Assembly: GCF_010671605.1 (NCBI RefSeq)
Contig: NZ_JAABOO010000002.1
Location: forward strand, 186,001-250,000
From: Leptobacterium flavescens
GTDB lineage: Bacteria > Bacteroidota > Bacteroidia > Flavobacteriales > Flavobacteriaceae
Direction: 5' to 3'
DNA length: 64,000 bases
The notes under the pieces were generated by a model. The model ran no database searches and was not told the origin of the DNA. It saw nothing but the letters and a program-made list of their open reading frames with translations. This document shows, piece after piece, positions 1 to 8,158 of this stretch. Both the position numbers and the translations under genes were made by a program. How positions within the stretch are numbered: position 1 is the stretch's first letter; the number at the start of each line of letters is the position of its first letter.

Positions 1-253
1 CGTATTCCTTATAAGCAGTCGTCACGATAACTTTAGGCGGAGAGGGAAGCGTTTTCAGGAATTCAAAACCTTTTAGCTTAGGCATATTCAGGTCCAGAAA
101 GATAAGATCTACTTCATCTTTTGCCAGGTACTCAAATGCTTCCAGGGCATCGTAGCAGTTTTTCATGAGCTTCATATTCGGAAGCAGATCGCAGTATCCC
201 TTAATAATATCATGGGCTACAAATTCGTCATCGATGATCAGATATTTTATCAT
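1..253 (-). CDS. LytTR-family response regulator, receiver domain only (cut by window edge)
   Basis: The gene starts at 253 and runs off the left edge, so only about 84 residues are visible. They form a receiver domain: an acidic pocket (IIDDE, residues 7-10), the phosphoacceptor Asp54 in FLDLNMP, and the conserved Thr79 in VTTAYKEY. Its ATG overlaps the TGA of the upstream kinase gene (ATGA), so the two are translationally coupled and form a two-component pair. Regulators paired with this kinase type usually carry a C-terminal LytTR DNA-binding domain. Here that is inferred from context, because the domain lies outside the window. Confidence 0.88.
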   Translation of the reverse strand, partial: MIKYLIIDDEFVAHDIIKGYCDLLPNMKLMKNCYDALEAFEYLAKDEVDLIFLDLNMPKLKGFEFLKTLPSPPKVIVTTAYKEY

Positions 254-1011
254 AAGTGTTTTAAAATTAATCTGGCCCTGTACATATCTCCGGAAGAAGA
301 AAAGGTCAGGGAGTGTTTATAAGGATACACGAGTTCCAGTCTACGCTTTAGATTTTCCAGCCCGATACCGGTTCCTTCGCGAACATCTTCGGCATCAAAA
401 TTATTCTCCACAATAAACTGTATGCTTTTTGAAGTGGCGTTGAACTCTATATGAACATAGGCATTTTCTCTAAGGTTTTCTACTCCGTGTTTAAAGGCAT
501 TCTCCAGGAGAATAATAAACAACAGGGGCATCACCTTATATCCTTCGGTTTCTATATTAACATTAAACCGAATGTCTATCTCCTTGTGATAACGCATACG
601 ATGCAATTCGGTATAATTCTTCAGATAGTCTATTTCCTCCTCCAAAGTAACCCAATCCTTTTGCCCGTCATAAATACTGTATCGCATCATATCCGATAGT
701 TTCAGGATAAGTTCCTGGGCCTTTTTACCGTCCTTTTCCACCCAACCGTAGAGATTGTTCAGGGTATTAAAAAAGAAATGAGGGTTCACCTGACTTTTTA
801 GGTGAAGCAATTCGGTTTTGGCTTTTTCATTTCTCAGCCTGATCAGCGACCTTAATTCCCGGATGATCCAGAAAAATATGACCATGAAGTATATGAAGGT
901 AAACAGGGAGAAAAAAGGCTCGGTATCATAATTCTCCATTACGATCAGCAAGGCTCCGATCCCCGCCATCAATATCCATCTAAATCTTTTTCTCAAAAAT
1001 TGCATGTCCAA
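250..1011 (-). CDS. LytS/YehU-type sensor histidine kinase (His_kinase family)
   Basis: This is a 253-residue membrane kinase. Two hydrophobic helices (about residues 11-26 and 33-50) anchor it, and there is no large sensor domain. The catalytic part has the LytS-family H-box QVNPHFFFNTLNNL with His78, the N-box ENAFKHG around Asn171 and a G-box GTGIGLENL near 213. It should autophosphorylate and pass phosphate to the receiver encoded immediately downstream, with which it overlaps by 4 bp. No signal can be deduced, and the short membrane domain suggests sensing within or at the membrane. The start could also be at the Met3 codon. Family assignment is firm. Confidence 0.92.
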   Translation of the reverse strand: MDMQFLRKRFRWILMAGIGALLIVMENYDTEPFFSLFTFIYFMVIFFWIIRELRSLIRLRNEKAKTELLHLKSQVNPHFFFNTLNNLYGWVEKDGKKAQELILKLSDMMRYSIYDGQKDWVTLEEEIDYLKNYTELHRMRYHKEIDIRFNVNIETEGYKVMPLLFIILLENAFKHGVENLRENAYVHIEFNATSKSIQFIVENNFDAEDVREGTGIGLENLKRRLELVYPYKHSLTFSSSGDMYRARLILKHL

Positions 1012-1178
1012 TATTACTTAAATAAAACATGGCAGCCAAAGAAGTTGACAAACGTATATTTTAGGGGGATCAACCTCTTCAGAAACGGGATCAAATCCCT
1101 TAATATACAACTGCGGGTTATCTGTGTTCCTTAACTGTCTGTTTATCACATTTATTACTCCAGGCCTTAGGCAGGATC

Positions 1179-1186
1179 TAAGTTTG
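1179..1186 (+). promoter_or_regulatory. Candidate -7 promoter element for the 1215 gene
   Basis: TAAGTTTG matches the Bacteroidota -7 consensus TAnnTTTG and lies 28 bp before the ATG at 1215. A good -33 TTTG at the right distance is not evident, so this is a moderate candidate. Confidence 0.4.
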
Positions 1187-1214
1187 CTACTCAATCCTTT
1201 AAAAACATTAAAAA

Positions 1215-2390
1215 ATGAAAACTAAATTATTAAGATACTTCAAACATTTATTTCTAACCATCCTTGTATTGGGAATCACAGCTGTTCTGATCGGGCTCTA
1301 TATGGGGGCGAGCCTGAATTATGCAGACAGGCCCGGAAAATGGAACATGGAGAAGGAAGGACCTTATGTCTTTTTTGAAAATGACAGTGTTTTAAGCGTA
1401 AACCATATCAGGGGAAATCGCGATAAAGGCTTTTATGTAGATAAAAAAGAATATCCGATCGGTTCCGAGATCGAGGCTACCAGTTATTTTTCACTCGATG
1501 CCACGGATTTTAATTTTTCCCTGAAAACAGATTTTAAAACTCCGAAAACTACCTATGATGACGGAAATAAAATACTGGCTATATCTGATATTGAAAGCGG
1601 ATACAAAACCTTCAGGGATTTCCTGATCAACAGTAAGGTGATTGATGCCGAATTAAACTGGACCTTCGGAAATGGACATCTGGTTCTGGTAGGCGATTTT
1701 GTAGACAGGGGCTTCTCGACAACCCAGGTGCTTTGGTTTATCTATAAACTGGAACAGGAAGCTCAAAAGAAAGGCGGAATGGTACATTTTATTCTGGGGA
1801 ACCATGAATTAAAGAACCTTCAGGGGAATTATGGGGCTGCTTCCGACAAATACCTGGCAGTTTCCAATATTCTGGAAAAGCAGCAATTTGAACTGTATAA
1901 CTCCGATTCTTTTATAGGGCGATGGCTGAGCAGTAAGAATACCGTAGAACGTATTAACGGGAATCTTTTTACCCACGGAGGCCTTCATCCCGATCTTGCC
2001 GATACAAACATTAGCCTGGAACAACTTAATGAAACCGTACGAAAGAACTATTACAAGGCTTACTATCCCAAAGCAACAAAAAGTACGGAACAAATGCTTG
2101 TTTCTACCAGAATTGGCCCGTCGTGGTACCGCGGTTATTTTAGAGAAAACCTGACTCAGGAAGAAGTAGAACGCGGACTGGATAAGTTTGATGCCAAAGC
2201 GGTAATCGTGGGACACACGATCCAGCGAAAAGTAAATCGCAAGTTCCAGGGGAAAGTTATAGGAATAGATGTTCACCATCCTAAGGACTATAGCAAAAGC
2301 TGGCCAAAAAGGAGATCGGAAGCATTAATGATAGAAGGAGGGAAGTACTATAGAGTGTTTGATAACGGAGGAAGGAGAGAAATGCTTTAG
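1215..2390 (+). CDS. Membrane-anchored calcineurin-like (PPP-type) metallophosphatase, variant metal motif
   Basis: A 391-residue protein with one N-terminal membrane helix (about 12-32), so the catalytic domain is probably periplasmic. PPP/Shewanella-like phosphatase motifs occur in order: D125-I-E-S, GDFVDRG (D161, D165), GNHE (N196-E198), THGG and GHT. The usual first motif is DxHG. Here the metal-ligand His is replaced by Glu127, whereas the paralogue at 38735 keeps DIHG (H96). The two proteins also share the stretch IDAELNW then FGNGHLV. A Glu may still bind metal, and a DIE version may be a genuine subfamily, so loss of activity is not implied. It is monocistronic, read away from the kinase genes. 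The substrate is unknown. Confidence 0.85.
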   Translation: MKTKLLRYFKHLFLTILVLGITAVLIGLYMGASLNYADRPGKWNMEKEGPYVFFENDSVLSVNHIRGNRDKGFYVDKKEYPIGSEIEATSYFSLDATDFNFSLKTDFKTPKTTYDDGNKILAISDIESGYKTFRDFLINSKVIDAELNWTFGNGHLVLVGDFVDRGFSTTQVLWFIYKLEQEAQKKGGMVHFILGNHELKNLQGNYGAASDKYLAVSNILEKQQFELYNSDSFIGRWLSSKNTVERINGNLFTHGGLHPDLADTNISLEQLNETVRKNYYKAYYPKATKSTEQMLVSTRIGPSWYRGYFRENLTQEEVERGLDKFDAKAVIVGHTIQRKVNRKFQGKVIGIDVHHPKDYSKSWPKRRSEALMIEGGKYYRVFDNGGRREML

Positions 2391-2544
2391 CAATGAGCAA
2401 TGAGCAATTAACAGTGAACAATAATCAATAAATAATTATCAATCAAAGGGTGAACAGAGAGGAGAGGGATTGATCCTCCACCTTAAGCAGATGCCGGATT
2501 TGAATTTTAGGTTCAGATTCGGTATTTGTATTTTTGAGTTTCAC

Positions 2545-2614
2545 CTCTCGACGAGCCTGTATCGAGCGTAGTCGAGATGCTCGAGATGATAACTCTGGAA
2601 ACTATGCACTAACA
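2545..2614. repeat. Repeat family B, copy 1 (CTCGACGAGCC / TCGAGATG unit)
   Basis: The unit begins CTCTCGACGAGCCTGTATCG and runs through a TCGAGATGCTCGAGATGA core into CTCTGGAAACTA and CACTAACAACCA. It is nearly identical to 2924-2997. A shortened version lacking the middle lies at 3091-3141. TCGA-containing palindromes dominate the unit. Confidence 0.8.
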
Positions 2615-2657
2615 ACCAAATTCCAAGCACCAAATTCCAAATGAGTGAAATCAAAAT

Positions 2658-2766
2658 TTGTCAATTCGAGTGATCCCAGAGGGATTGTATCGAGAATCAA
2701 ATTTTGTGTTTGCCATTTATGACTGTTCTCGATACTTTTTCCTGCGGAAAAAACTCGAACTGACAT
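2658..2766. repeat. Repeat family A, copy 1: about 108-bp imperfect hairpin
   Basis: The outer arms are TGTCAATTCGAGT (2659-2671) and ACTCGAACTGACA (2753-2765). The inner arms are TATCGAGAA (2688-2696) and TTCTCGATA (2726-2734). Other copies lie at 10091-10197 (full) and 10679-10768 (lacking the right arm). The nested inverted arms point to a structured, perhaps once mobile, non-coding element. Confidence 0.85.
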
Positions 2767-2806
2767 TCCTCTTAATATTCAATTCTTTGTGTCCAGTACT
2801 TAAGAT

Positions 2807-2863
2807 ACACCCCTCTTGTTTTCTCCCCTCCAGGGGAGAACGAAATCCTCAAGGGGACAATGC
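2807..2863. repeat. Repeat family C, copy 1 (TTCTCCCCT hairpin unit)
   Basis: The unit begins ACCCCTCTTGTTTTC. It contains a perfect 9-bp hairpin, TTCTCCCCT-CC-AGGGGAGAA (2821-2840), and ends CTCAAGGGGACAAT. An essentially identical copy is at 10909-10962. Confidence 0.8.
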
Positions 2864-2923
2864 TAATCACCAATTGCTAACAACTAAAAACAATCAACTA
2901 ATAATCAAATCCCAAATTCCAAT

Positions 2924-2997
2924 CTCTCGACGAGCCTGTATCGAGCGTAGTCGAGATGCTCGAGATGACAATTCTGGAAACTATACACTAACAACCA
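2924..2997. repeat. Repeat family B, copy 2
   Basis: Nearly identical to 2545-2614, including the trailing TCTGGAAACTA and CACTAACAACCA words. The partial third copy at 3091-3141 has CTCGACTGCGCTCGAGATGA instead of the full middle. Confidence 0.8.
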
Positions 2998-3240
2998 CCA
3001 ACCACCAACGTACACCGCCCGCGTGCCGCCATAGCTCCAGCGGAGGCGCAAACTTTAGTGAAGGTGTGACAACCAAAACCCAAATTCCAATCTCTCGACT
3101 GCGCTCGAGATGACAACTCCAGAGACTATACACTAACAACCTCCAACCAACAACTAACAACCAAAACATCAACATTCAACATTTAAAATTGAACATTCAT
3201 AATCTATGAACCTCAATACTTTGTACTCATAACTACTACT

Positions 3241-4359
3241 TCACAAATTAAGCCATTGTTTAAATTCTGCTGCTTTGTTCTTACTGATAATTACATCTAC
3301 TTCAGAATTGGGACTCACCAGTATCTTTAGCTGGTTATTTCCGTAGCGGATGATCTTTTCTATGGCGGAGATAGCAATAATAAACTGGCGGTTGGCCCGG
3401 TAAAAATCGCTTTCATTTAAATTGGAGAAGAGTTCATCCAGGCTGTTATTGGTAGTTGAGCGTTTACCGTCAAAATTTACCACATAGGTAATGGTGTGCT
3501 CGGTAAAAATATAGGCGATCTCCTCCGTTGGAACCGGTAAGAGCTCATTTCGCAAATAGGTAAGGATCCTCTTTTTTCCTTTTTCCGTCTTTTTCCCGAC
3601 CGTATTGATCTGCGGTTTTTCATCGATAGCCCTCTGCTGATATTTCTCCAGGGCACTGTTTAATTTGGCCAGGTTGATAATCTCATCTTCAAGCTTCTGA
3701 TTTTTGAGCTCCAGCCTTTTCTCATACGCACTTCCGATAAGGCGAACCATGATAACCGAAGACAGGATAATAAAGAAGCCCATAATGGTAAAAATGACAT
3801 AAAAGGTATTCCTCAGGCCGTCGATCTGGGTGTATATCCGGGTAATATTGGCATGGGCTGCGATGATCCAATCAGAATTATCCACCGGATAGAGATAGAT
3901 GATCTCCGATTCCCGTTCTGCATTCCCAAAATCGCGGATACCACCCACCTGGCGCCTGCTCATCAGAAGATCGTAGAAATCTTCGGAACTTATATTGTCT
4001 TTTATACCGGAAACAAAAGACTCATTAGGGCTTAACTGTTGCCCCACTTTTTTGATGTCCGGGTTGCAGATCTCAATCCCCGACCAATCGAACATACTGA
4101 TTGATCCCGTTTCCAGGTCTGTGTTCTCTATGGTTTTCTGAATATTATTTATAATGGAATCTTTCGGGAGTCCGCTGGCCAGTTGATAGCTAATGAGACT
4201 GGCTATCTCCTTGGCCTCTCTCTTACTCGATTCCAATTGGGTGTTTAATAACTGATTGGCACTGGCCTGTATAAAGTACCTGATGGAAATCCCGGCAATA
4301 ATGATAAATATGACGGATATCGCTAAAAAAGTAAAAAAATACAATTTGTCCTTTTTCAT
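3241..4359 (-). CDS. Membrane-embedded LytTR transcriptional regulator with periplasmic Cache-like sensor
   Basis: A 372-residue protein. A TM helix (about 8-30) is followed by an extracytoplasmic domain of about 150 residues that looks like a Cache/sensor fold. A second TM helix (about 183-207), a coiled coil (about 212-245) and a C-terminal LytTR-type DNA-binding domain (about 265-365, with FTEHTITYVVNFDG and FYRANRQFIIAI) follow. Sensor and DNA-binding output are therefore in one polypeptide, with no kinase or receiver. It is divergent from the lamin-tail lipoprotein and the duplicated OB/YceI/DUF5777 operon and may regulate them. That target is inferred from position only. The start ATG at 4359 gives a good membrane leader. 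Confidence 0.85.
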   Translation of the reverse strand: MKKDKLYFFTFLAISVIFIIIAGISIRYFIQASANQLLNTQLESSKREAKEIASLISYQLASGLPKDSIINNIQKTIENTDLETGSISMFDWSGIEICNPDIKKVGQQLSPNESFVSGIKDNISSEDFYDLLMSRRQVGGIRDFGNAERESEIIYLYPVDNSDWIIAAHANITRIYTQIDGLRNTFYVIFTIMGFFIILSSVIMVRLIGSAYEKRLELKNQKLEDEIINLAKLNSALEKYQQRAIDEKPQINTVGKKTEKGKKRILTYLRNELLPVPTEEIAYIFTEHTITYVVNFDGKRSTTNNSLDELFSNLNESDFYRANRQFIIAISAIEKIIRYGNNQLKILVSPNSEVDVIISKNKAAEFKQWLNL

Positions 4360-4581
4360 GATACACGGGGGTTATGGGATGACAATGTTCAATAGTATAT
4401 GCTAAGATAAACTATAATTTGTAACTGTATGATTATCAGATTTAAGAAGCGCTTTACCTGTTCCCGAAAACGGAATTATTCCCTCTTAAGGCTTGTTTTT
4501 CCCTTTCACACTCTTTTTTTATGTATCCCCGGCCTTAATATGTTCTTTTGGTACTGATTTAACCTTTAAAAGCATAATAAG

Positions 4582-5625
4582 ATGAAAAAGTACCTATTAG
4601 TGTTAACGGTAATTTTTGCAGCCTGGAGTTGCTCTGGCGATGATGATGGTGGAACTCCGCCGCCCCCGCCTTCGGGTAATCCATCCGTAGTGATCAATGA
4701 GGTAGCCTACCTGGGTGATGAGGTAGAGCTCTTTAATAATGGGAATGTCAATGTAGATCTCAGCAGTTATTTCCTGTGCCTGGGGCCGGGAACCTATAGA
4801 AGAATAGGGGACCTGCAACTTCAAGGAAATGCAAACCTGGCACCTGGAGAATACCTGGTAATTACATATGCAATGCCAAGGGCCGAAGGAGGATTGGGGC
4901 TTTACAGGAATAATTCCGATTTCGCAGACCCTGATACCCTGGCTGATTTTGTACAGTGGGGAGTCGATGGCAGCCCCAGAGAAAATGTTGCGGTAGCAGC
5001 AGGAATCTGGACGGCAGGAGAGTTTGTAGAGGTCGTTTCTGATGCGGATAACAGTATTGCATTTGACGGAAACGGAAATGCAGCTTCAGATTGGGCGGAA
5101 ACTACAACACCTACCCTGGGAGCGGCAAATTCGGTTACTCCTCCGGTACGTTCTGTTGTTATAAATGAGGTGGAGTATCTCGTAGATGATCAGATAGAAC
5201 TCTACAACAGTGGTGATACACCCGTAGATCTGACCGATTACTGGTTGTGCTTCGGTCCCGGAGCTTATTTCAGGATTGGCGATCCTGCTATGACCGATAT
5301 CATAAGCGGAAATATTAGCCTGGCACCGGGAGAGTTCCTGGTGGTTTCGGCAGTAAACCTGGATGCCCCGGATGCAGCAGGTGCGATCGGACTGTATATA
5401 AACGACAGTAATTTTGCCGATTCTTCTACCATCAGGGACTTTGTACAATGGGGAGCAGCAGGGAATGCAAGGGAAAGTGTTGCCGTTGATGCCGGTATCT
5501 GGGATGCCGGAGGATTTGTCCCCAATGTCGCAGTAGGGTCCAGTATAGCCTATGATGGTACCGGAGATACCTCCGCCGATTGGAGTGAAGATACTACCCC
5601 CACCTTAGGTAGCGGTAATAACTGA
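4582..5625 (+). CDS. Lipoprotein with two lamin-tail-like domains
   Basis: A 347-residue lipoprotein. The signal sequence ends in AAWSCSGDDDGG, where Cys17 followed by acidic/Gly residues resembles the Bacteroidota surface-lipoprotein export signal. A short Pro linker leads into two homologous domains of about 150 residues. Each begins VVINEV and continues with an E-L-(Y/F)-N strand, a (D/V)L(S/T)xYxLC(L/F)GPG segment and a DFVQWG strand, then ends near WSEDTTPTLG. This pattern fits the lamin-tail/LTD Ig-like fold seen in bacterial secreted proteins, probably for adhesion or nucleic-acid/cell-surface binding. It lies upstream of the OB/YceI/DUF5777 operon in the same direction with a 177-bp gap, and could be functionally linked. 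Confidence 0.82.
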   Translation: MKKYLLVLTVIFAAWSCSGDDDGGTPPPPPSGNPSVVINEVAYLGDEVELFNNGNVNVDLSSYFLCLGPGTYRRIGDLQLQGNANLAPGEYLVITYAMPRAEGGLGLYRNNSDFADPDTLADFVQWGVDGSPRENVAVAAGIWTAGEFVEVVSDADNSIAFDGNGNAASDWAETTTPTLGAANSVTPPVRSVVINEVEYLVDDQIELYNSGDTPVDLTDYWLCFGPGAYFRIGDPAMTDIISGNISLAPGEFLVVSAVNLDAPDAAGAIGLYINDSNFADSSTIRDFVQWGAAGNARESVAVDAGIWDAGGFVPNVAVGSSIAYDGTGDTSADWSEDTTPTLGSGNN

Positions 5626-5802
5626 GAATAAAATAGTGATCTGTTGATCCTGTATCACTGTAGTGGGAATTGGTTGTTATGAAAAAGACCCGTATTCCCG
5701 GTTTACCGAAGAAAACCCATATTGCAAAACATTAATTGATTTGCTTTATGGGTTTTAAAATGCATATTGAAGGGAGTTGGCATGAGATAAAAGTTTGATG
5801 GG

Positions 5803-6240
5803 ATGAAAAAGCAGTTGATCAAAAACATTGCAATACTTTTTTTTGTGGGCTTGCTCATACTTTATGCCGGCTTGTACCGTATATTTTTTAAGGAGGTTGA
5901 TATGATCAAAACCCCTGCGGAGATCCGTATCAGTTCGGAGCATCTGGTGGCATCTTTTTTAGCAAATGAACCTCTGGCAAACAACCGGTATGTAGAGAAA
6001 GTAATTGAGGTTCAGGGGATTATTGACGAAATCACCTATTTAAATGATCGTTATACCGTATTTTTGCAGGGAGGGGATAAGTGGTCCTGCCTGATGTGCG
6101 ATATGCAACCCGATCAGATTGAGAAGGTGAAAAAGCTGAAGCCAGGTCAAAAAGTCCTCCTTAAAGGTATATGCAAGGGATTTCTAAAAGATGCTATCCT
6201 GTTAAACTGTGTATTGCTTAACCAAAAAATAAATGAATAA
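5803..6240 (+). CDS. Membrane-anchored OB-fold (tRNA_anti-like) protein, copy 1
   Basis: A 145-residue protein with an N-terminal TM helix (about 8-27), then a helical segment (SSEHLVASFLANEPLANNRY) and a small beta-barrel. The pattern of IEVQGIIDEI, a strand ending in Cys residues, LKPGQKVLLKGICKG and LLNCVL matches the periplasmic OB-fold family called tRNA_anti-like. It is first of three overlapping genes (8 bp into the YceI gene) and has a paralogue at 8159 that shares the (D/N)EALANK-type segment and KGxCxG(F/Y)L. The role is unknown. The OB fold need not bind nucleic acid in this location. Confidence 0.82.
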   Translation: MKKQLIKNIAILFFVGLLILYAGLYRIFFKEVDMIKTPAEIRISSEHLVASFLANEPLANNRYVEKVIEVQGIIDEITYLNDRYTVFLQGGDKWSCLMCDMQPDQIEKVKKLKPGQKVLLKGICKGFLKDAILLNCVLLNQKINE

Positions 6241-6781
6241 AACCATTACGCTAATACTCATATTGATAGTACGGATCGGGTGCGCTCAGGAACCTGATCA
6301 GTACATAACCCGTCAGGGGCAGGCGTCGTTTTTTTCATATACCTCTGTAGAGAACATTCAGGCTACCAATAACCAGGTGCTGAGCATTATTGACCTCTCC
6401 AAAAAAGAGATTGCTGTGAGTATGCTGATGCGGGCTTTCGTTTTCGAAAAGTCGCTGATGGAAGAACATTTTAACGAGAGTTATATAGAATCCGATATTT
6501 ACCCCAAAGCCACCTTCCAGGGACAGATACAGGATTTCGATCCTTCTATTAACGGAGAACAGACACGGATCGTAAAAGGACAATTGACCATTCACGGGGT
6601 TACCAGAGAAACAGAGATCAAGACCAAAATAGAGAAAACGGGCAGAACCTATGTCCTTTCCGGAGATTTTGAACTAAGGATCAAAGATTATGAAATTAAA
6701 GTACCTCCCATTCTTGCGAGGAATATAGCCAAAACCATTTCTGTGACATTCAGTTTTAAATATATACCCTATGAAAAATAA
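6233..6781 (+). CDS. YceI-family periplasmic lipocalin-like protein, copy 1
   Basis: A 182-residue exported protein with a short signal peptide ending near GCAQ. YceI-family features are visible: an FFSYTSVENIQATNNQ strand pair, the FVFEKSLMEEHFNESY segment, IYPKATFQG and a GQLTIHGVTRE strand. YceI proteins form an elongated beta-barrel that binds long isoprenoid or amphiphilic molecules, so a quinone or lipid ligand is possible but not shown. It overlaps both neighbours (8 bp and 11 bp), which indicates tight coupling in an OB-fold/YceI/DUF5777 operon. The paralogue at 8586 is clearly similar across its length. Confidence 0.92.
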   Translation: MNKTITLILILIVRIGCAQEPDQYITRQGQASFFSYTSVENIQATNNQVLSIIDLSKKEIAVSMLMRAFVFEKSLMEEHFNESYIESDIYPKATFQGQIQDFDPSINGEQTRIVKGQLTIHGVTRETEIKTKIEKTGRTYVLSGDFELRIKDYEIKVPPILARNIAKTISVTFSFKYIPYEK

Positions 6782-7664
6782 CAGGCTATATATAATACTT
6801 CTTTTGTTCTTAAGCGGATTTTACAGCTTGAGCGCACAGGATCTGCTGAAACTCATAGAGCAGGAACAGAAAGATACTGTGCTTTATACGCTGGCTACCT
6901 TTAAAGCCACACGTATTGCTATCGGGCAATCGGTAGAAACACGCAAAAAAGGAGTTCTGGAATGGCAGTTTATGAGCAGGTTCTGGAATATTCCCGACAG
7001 ACGGACACAAAGTTTCATTGCAGATAAGGTAAGCGCCAGAATAGGCCTTGTATATGGAGTCTCAGACCGGCTTAGTTTTGGTTTGGGAGGAACCACCTGG
7101 GACGGGATCTTTGACGGTTTCCTGAAATACAGGCTTATATGGCAAAGAACAGATAAAAAAGGAGCTCCTTTTAGTATTACCCTTTTTCAGAATGCAAGCT
7201 ACCGGAGCGATTCCTATCCGAATATAACAGCCACAGATAATTTTCGCAATAGGTTATCATTTACCAGTCAACTGCTTATAGCGCGGAAATTTACTCCCAA
7301 TTTCTCCCTTCAGCTAACACCAACCTATATTCACCGGGGCTCGCTACTGTTTCCGGAAGATCGTCAGAATCTGTTTGCCCTGGGATTGGGAGCAAGATAT
7401 AAAGTGAACAATCATTTAGCAGTGGTTTCGGAGTATCACTATCTCACCAACCCTATACGGGCTGTAGATACCTTTGATGCATTTGCGATAGGAGTGAACT
7501 GGGAGGCCAGCGATGTGATCCTACAGTTCTACCTGACCAATGCAAGAAATATAGAAGTAGGTAATTTTAGTACTCAGACCTTCAATAATTTTAATTTTAA
7601 TGACGGGAACCTGCATTTCGGCTTTAATTTCACCTATGTCCTTCATTTGAAGAAAAAAAGATGA
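6771..7664 (+). CDS. DUF5777-family outer-membrane beta-barrel protein, copy 1
   Basis: A 297-residue protein with signal peptide (cleavage near SLSAQ) followed by alternating hydrophobic strands and a C-terminal NLHFGFNFTYVLHLKKKR. This is typical of small outer-membrane barrels. Conserved phrases shared with the paralogue at 9136 are SxETRKKGVLEF/W, YDGYVKYRLIxQ-type strands, LLIARKFxxNFSxQLxPT and the HFGFN ending. This matches the Bacteroidota family DUF5777. It is last in the first OB/YceI/DUF5777 triplet and overlaps the YceI gene by 11 bp. It may provide an outer-membrane partner for the YceI protein. No biochemical function is known to me. Confidence 0.85.
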   Translation: MKNNRLYIILLLFLSGFYSLSAQDLLKLIEQEQKDTVLYTLATFKATRIAIGQSVETRKKGVLEWQFMSRFWNIPDRRTQSFIADKVSARIGLVYGVSDRLSFGLGGTTWDGIFDGFLKYRLIWQRTDKKGAPFSITLFQNASYRSDSYPNITATDNFRNRLSFTSQLLIARKFTPNFSLQLTPTYIHRGSLLFPEDRQNLFALGLGARYKVNNHLAVVSEYHYLTNPIRAVDTFDAFAIGVNWEASDVILQFYLTNARNIEVGNFSTQTFNNFNFNDGNLHFGFNFTYVLHLKKKR

Positions 7665-7804
7665 CATCGACCCTTTTTCAGCGGAAATTTTAACACGGAA
7701 ATTTCCTTTTCAAAGCTCGTTTTTCCCCTTCGGAAAGTTTTATTTGATCCCCGGATTACAGAGGACTTACTTTGACTCCTGAAACAGTCAAAAACAATCC
7801 GGCC

Positions 7805-8155
7805 ATGACCAAAAAACAATTCTTCAGTCTATTTCTATGGCTTTCAGTGTTCCTGGCTTCCTGCGAAAATTTTGTGGAAAATGAGGAAGAGCCAATAGAT
7901 GTTCAATGTGAAAATCCGGTTTCCTATACTACAACAATCCGTCCGCTGATCAATCTAAACTGTATGCCCTGCCACAATGGTGATGGCACCGAGCCCGGTG
8001 CTCCAGACCTGACCACCTTTAATGCCGTTAACAACCTTGCAGACCTGGTGAGAGAAGTTACTCAGTCGCGAAGAATGCCCCTGGGAGGCAGCCTTACCGA
8101 TAAGGAGATAAACGATATACGTTGCTGGGTAGAACAGGGAGCGCAAAACAATTAG
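7805..8155 (+). CDS. Small c-type cytochrome-like lipoprotein
   Basis: The ATG at 7805 gives a 116-residue lipoprotein with lipobox VFLASC. An upstream TTG in frame would spoil the leader. A single haem-c motif CMPCH follows TTIRPLINLNC, and a later RRMPLGG supplies a plausible sixth-ligand Met. The C-terminal LTDKEINDIRCWVEQGA helix is typical of monohaem domains in Bacteroidota secreted proteins. It sits exactly between the two OB/YceI/DUF5777 triplets, 3 bp before the second one, so it likely delivers or accepts electrons for whatever that system does. Redox function is a family inference. Confidence 0.85.
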   Translation: MTKKQFFSLFLWLSVFLASCENFVENEEEPIDVQCENPVSYTTTIRPLINLNCMPCHNGDGTEPGAPDLTTFNAVNNLADLVREVTQSRRMPLGGSLTDKEINDIRCWVEQGAQNN

Positions 8156-8158
8156 CAT

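Larger units (their letters stand above)
2391..3240. repeat. 850-bp intergenic mosaic of interspersed repeats
   Basis: No credible gene is present. The stretch is a patchwork of elements repeated elsewhere in the window: a long imperfect hairpin (2658-2766), a GC-rich palindromic unit (2545-2614 and 2924-2997, partial at 3091-3141), a hairpin unit (2807-2863), and low-complexity runs of CAACCA/CAATTA type words. The same families reappear at 10.03-11.2 kb. Long open frames crossing the units are artefacts of the repeat sequence. Confidence 0.85.

Noticed and set aside
1809-2279. 156-residue frame on the minus strand inside the first metallophosphatase gene
   Set aside because: A shadow frame of a well-supported gene, with no start signal or domain.
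2658-3175. Open frames of 64-151 residues in the left repeat mosaic
   Set aside because: They are translations of repeat families A, B and C; similar frames arise at 10.66-11.1 kb from the same repeats. No ribosome-friendly start or domain is present.
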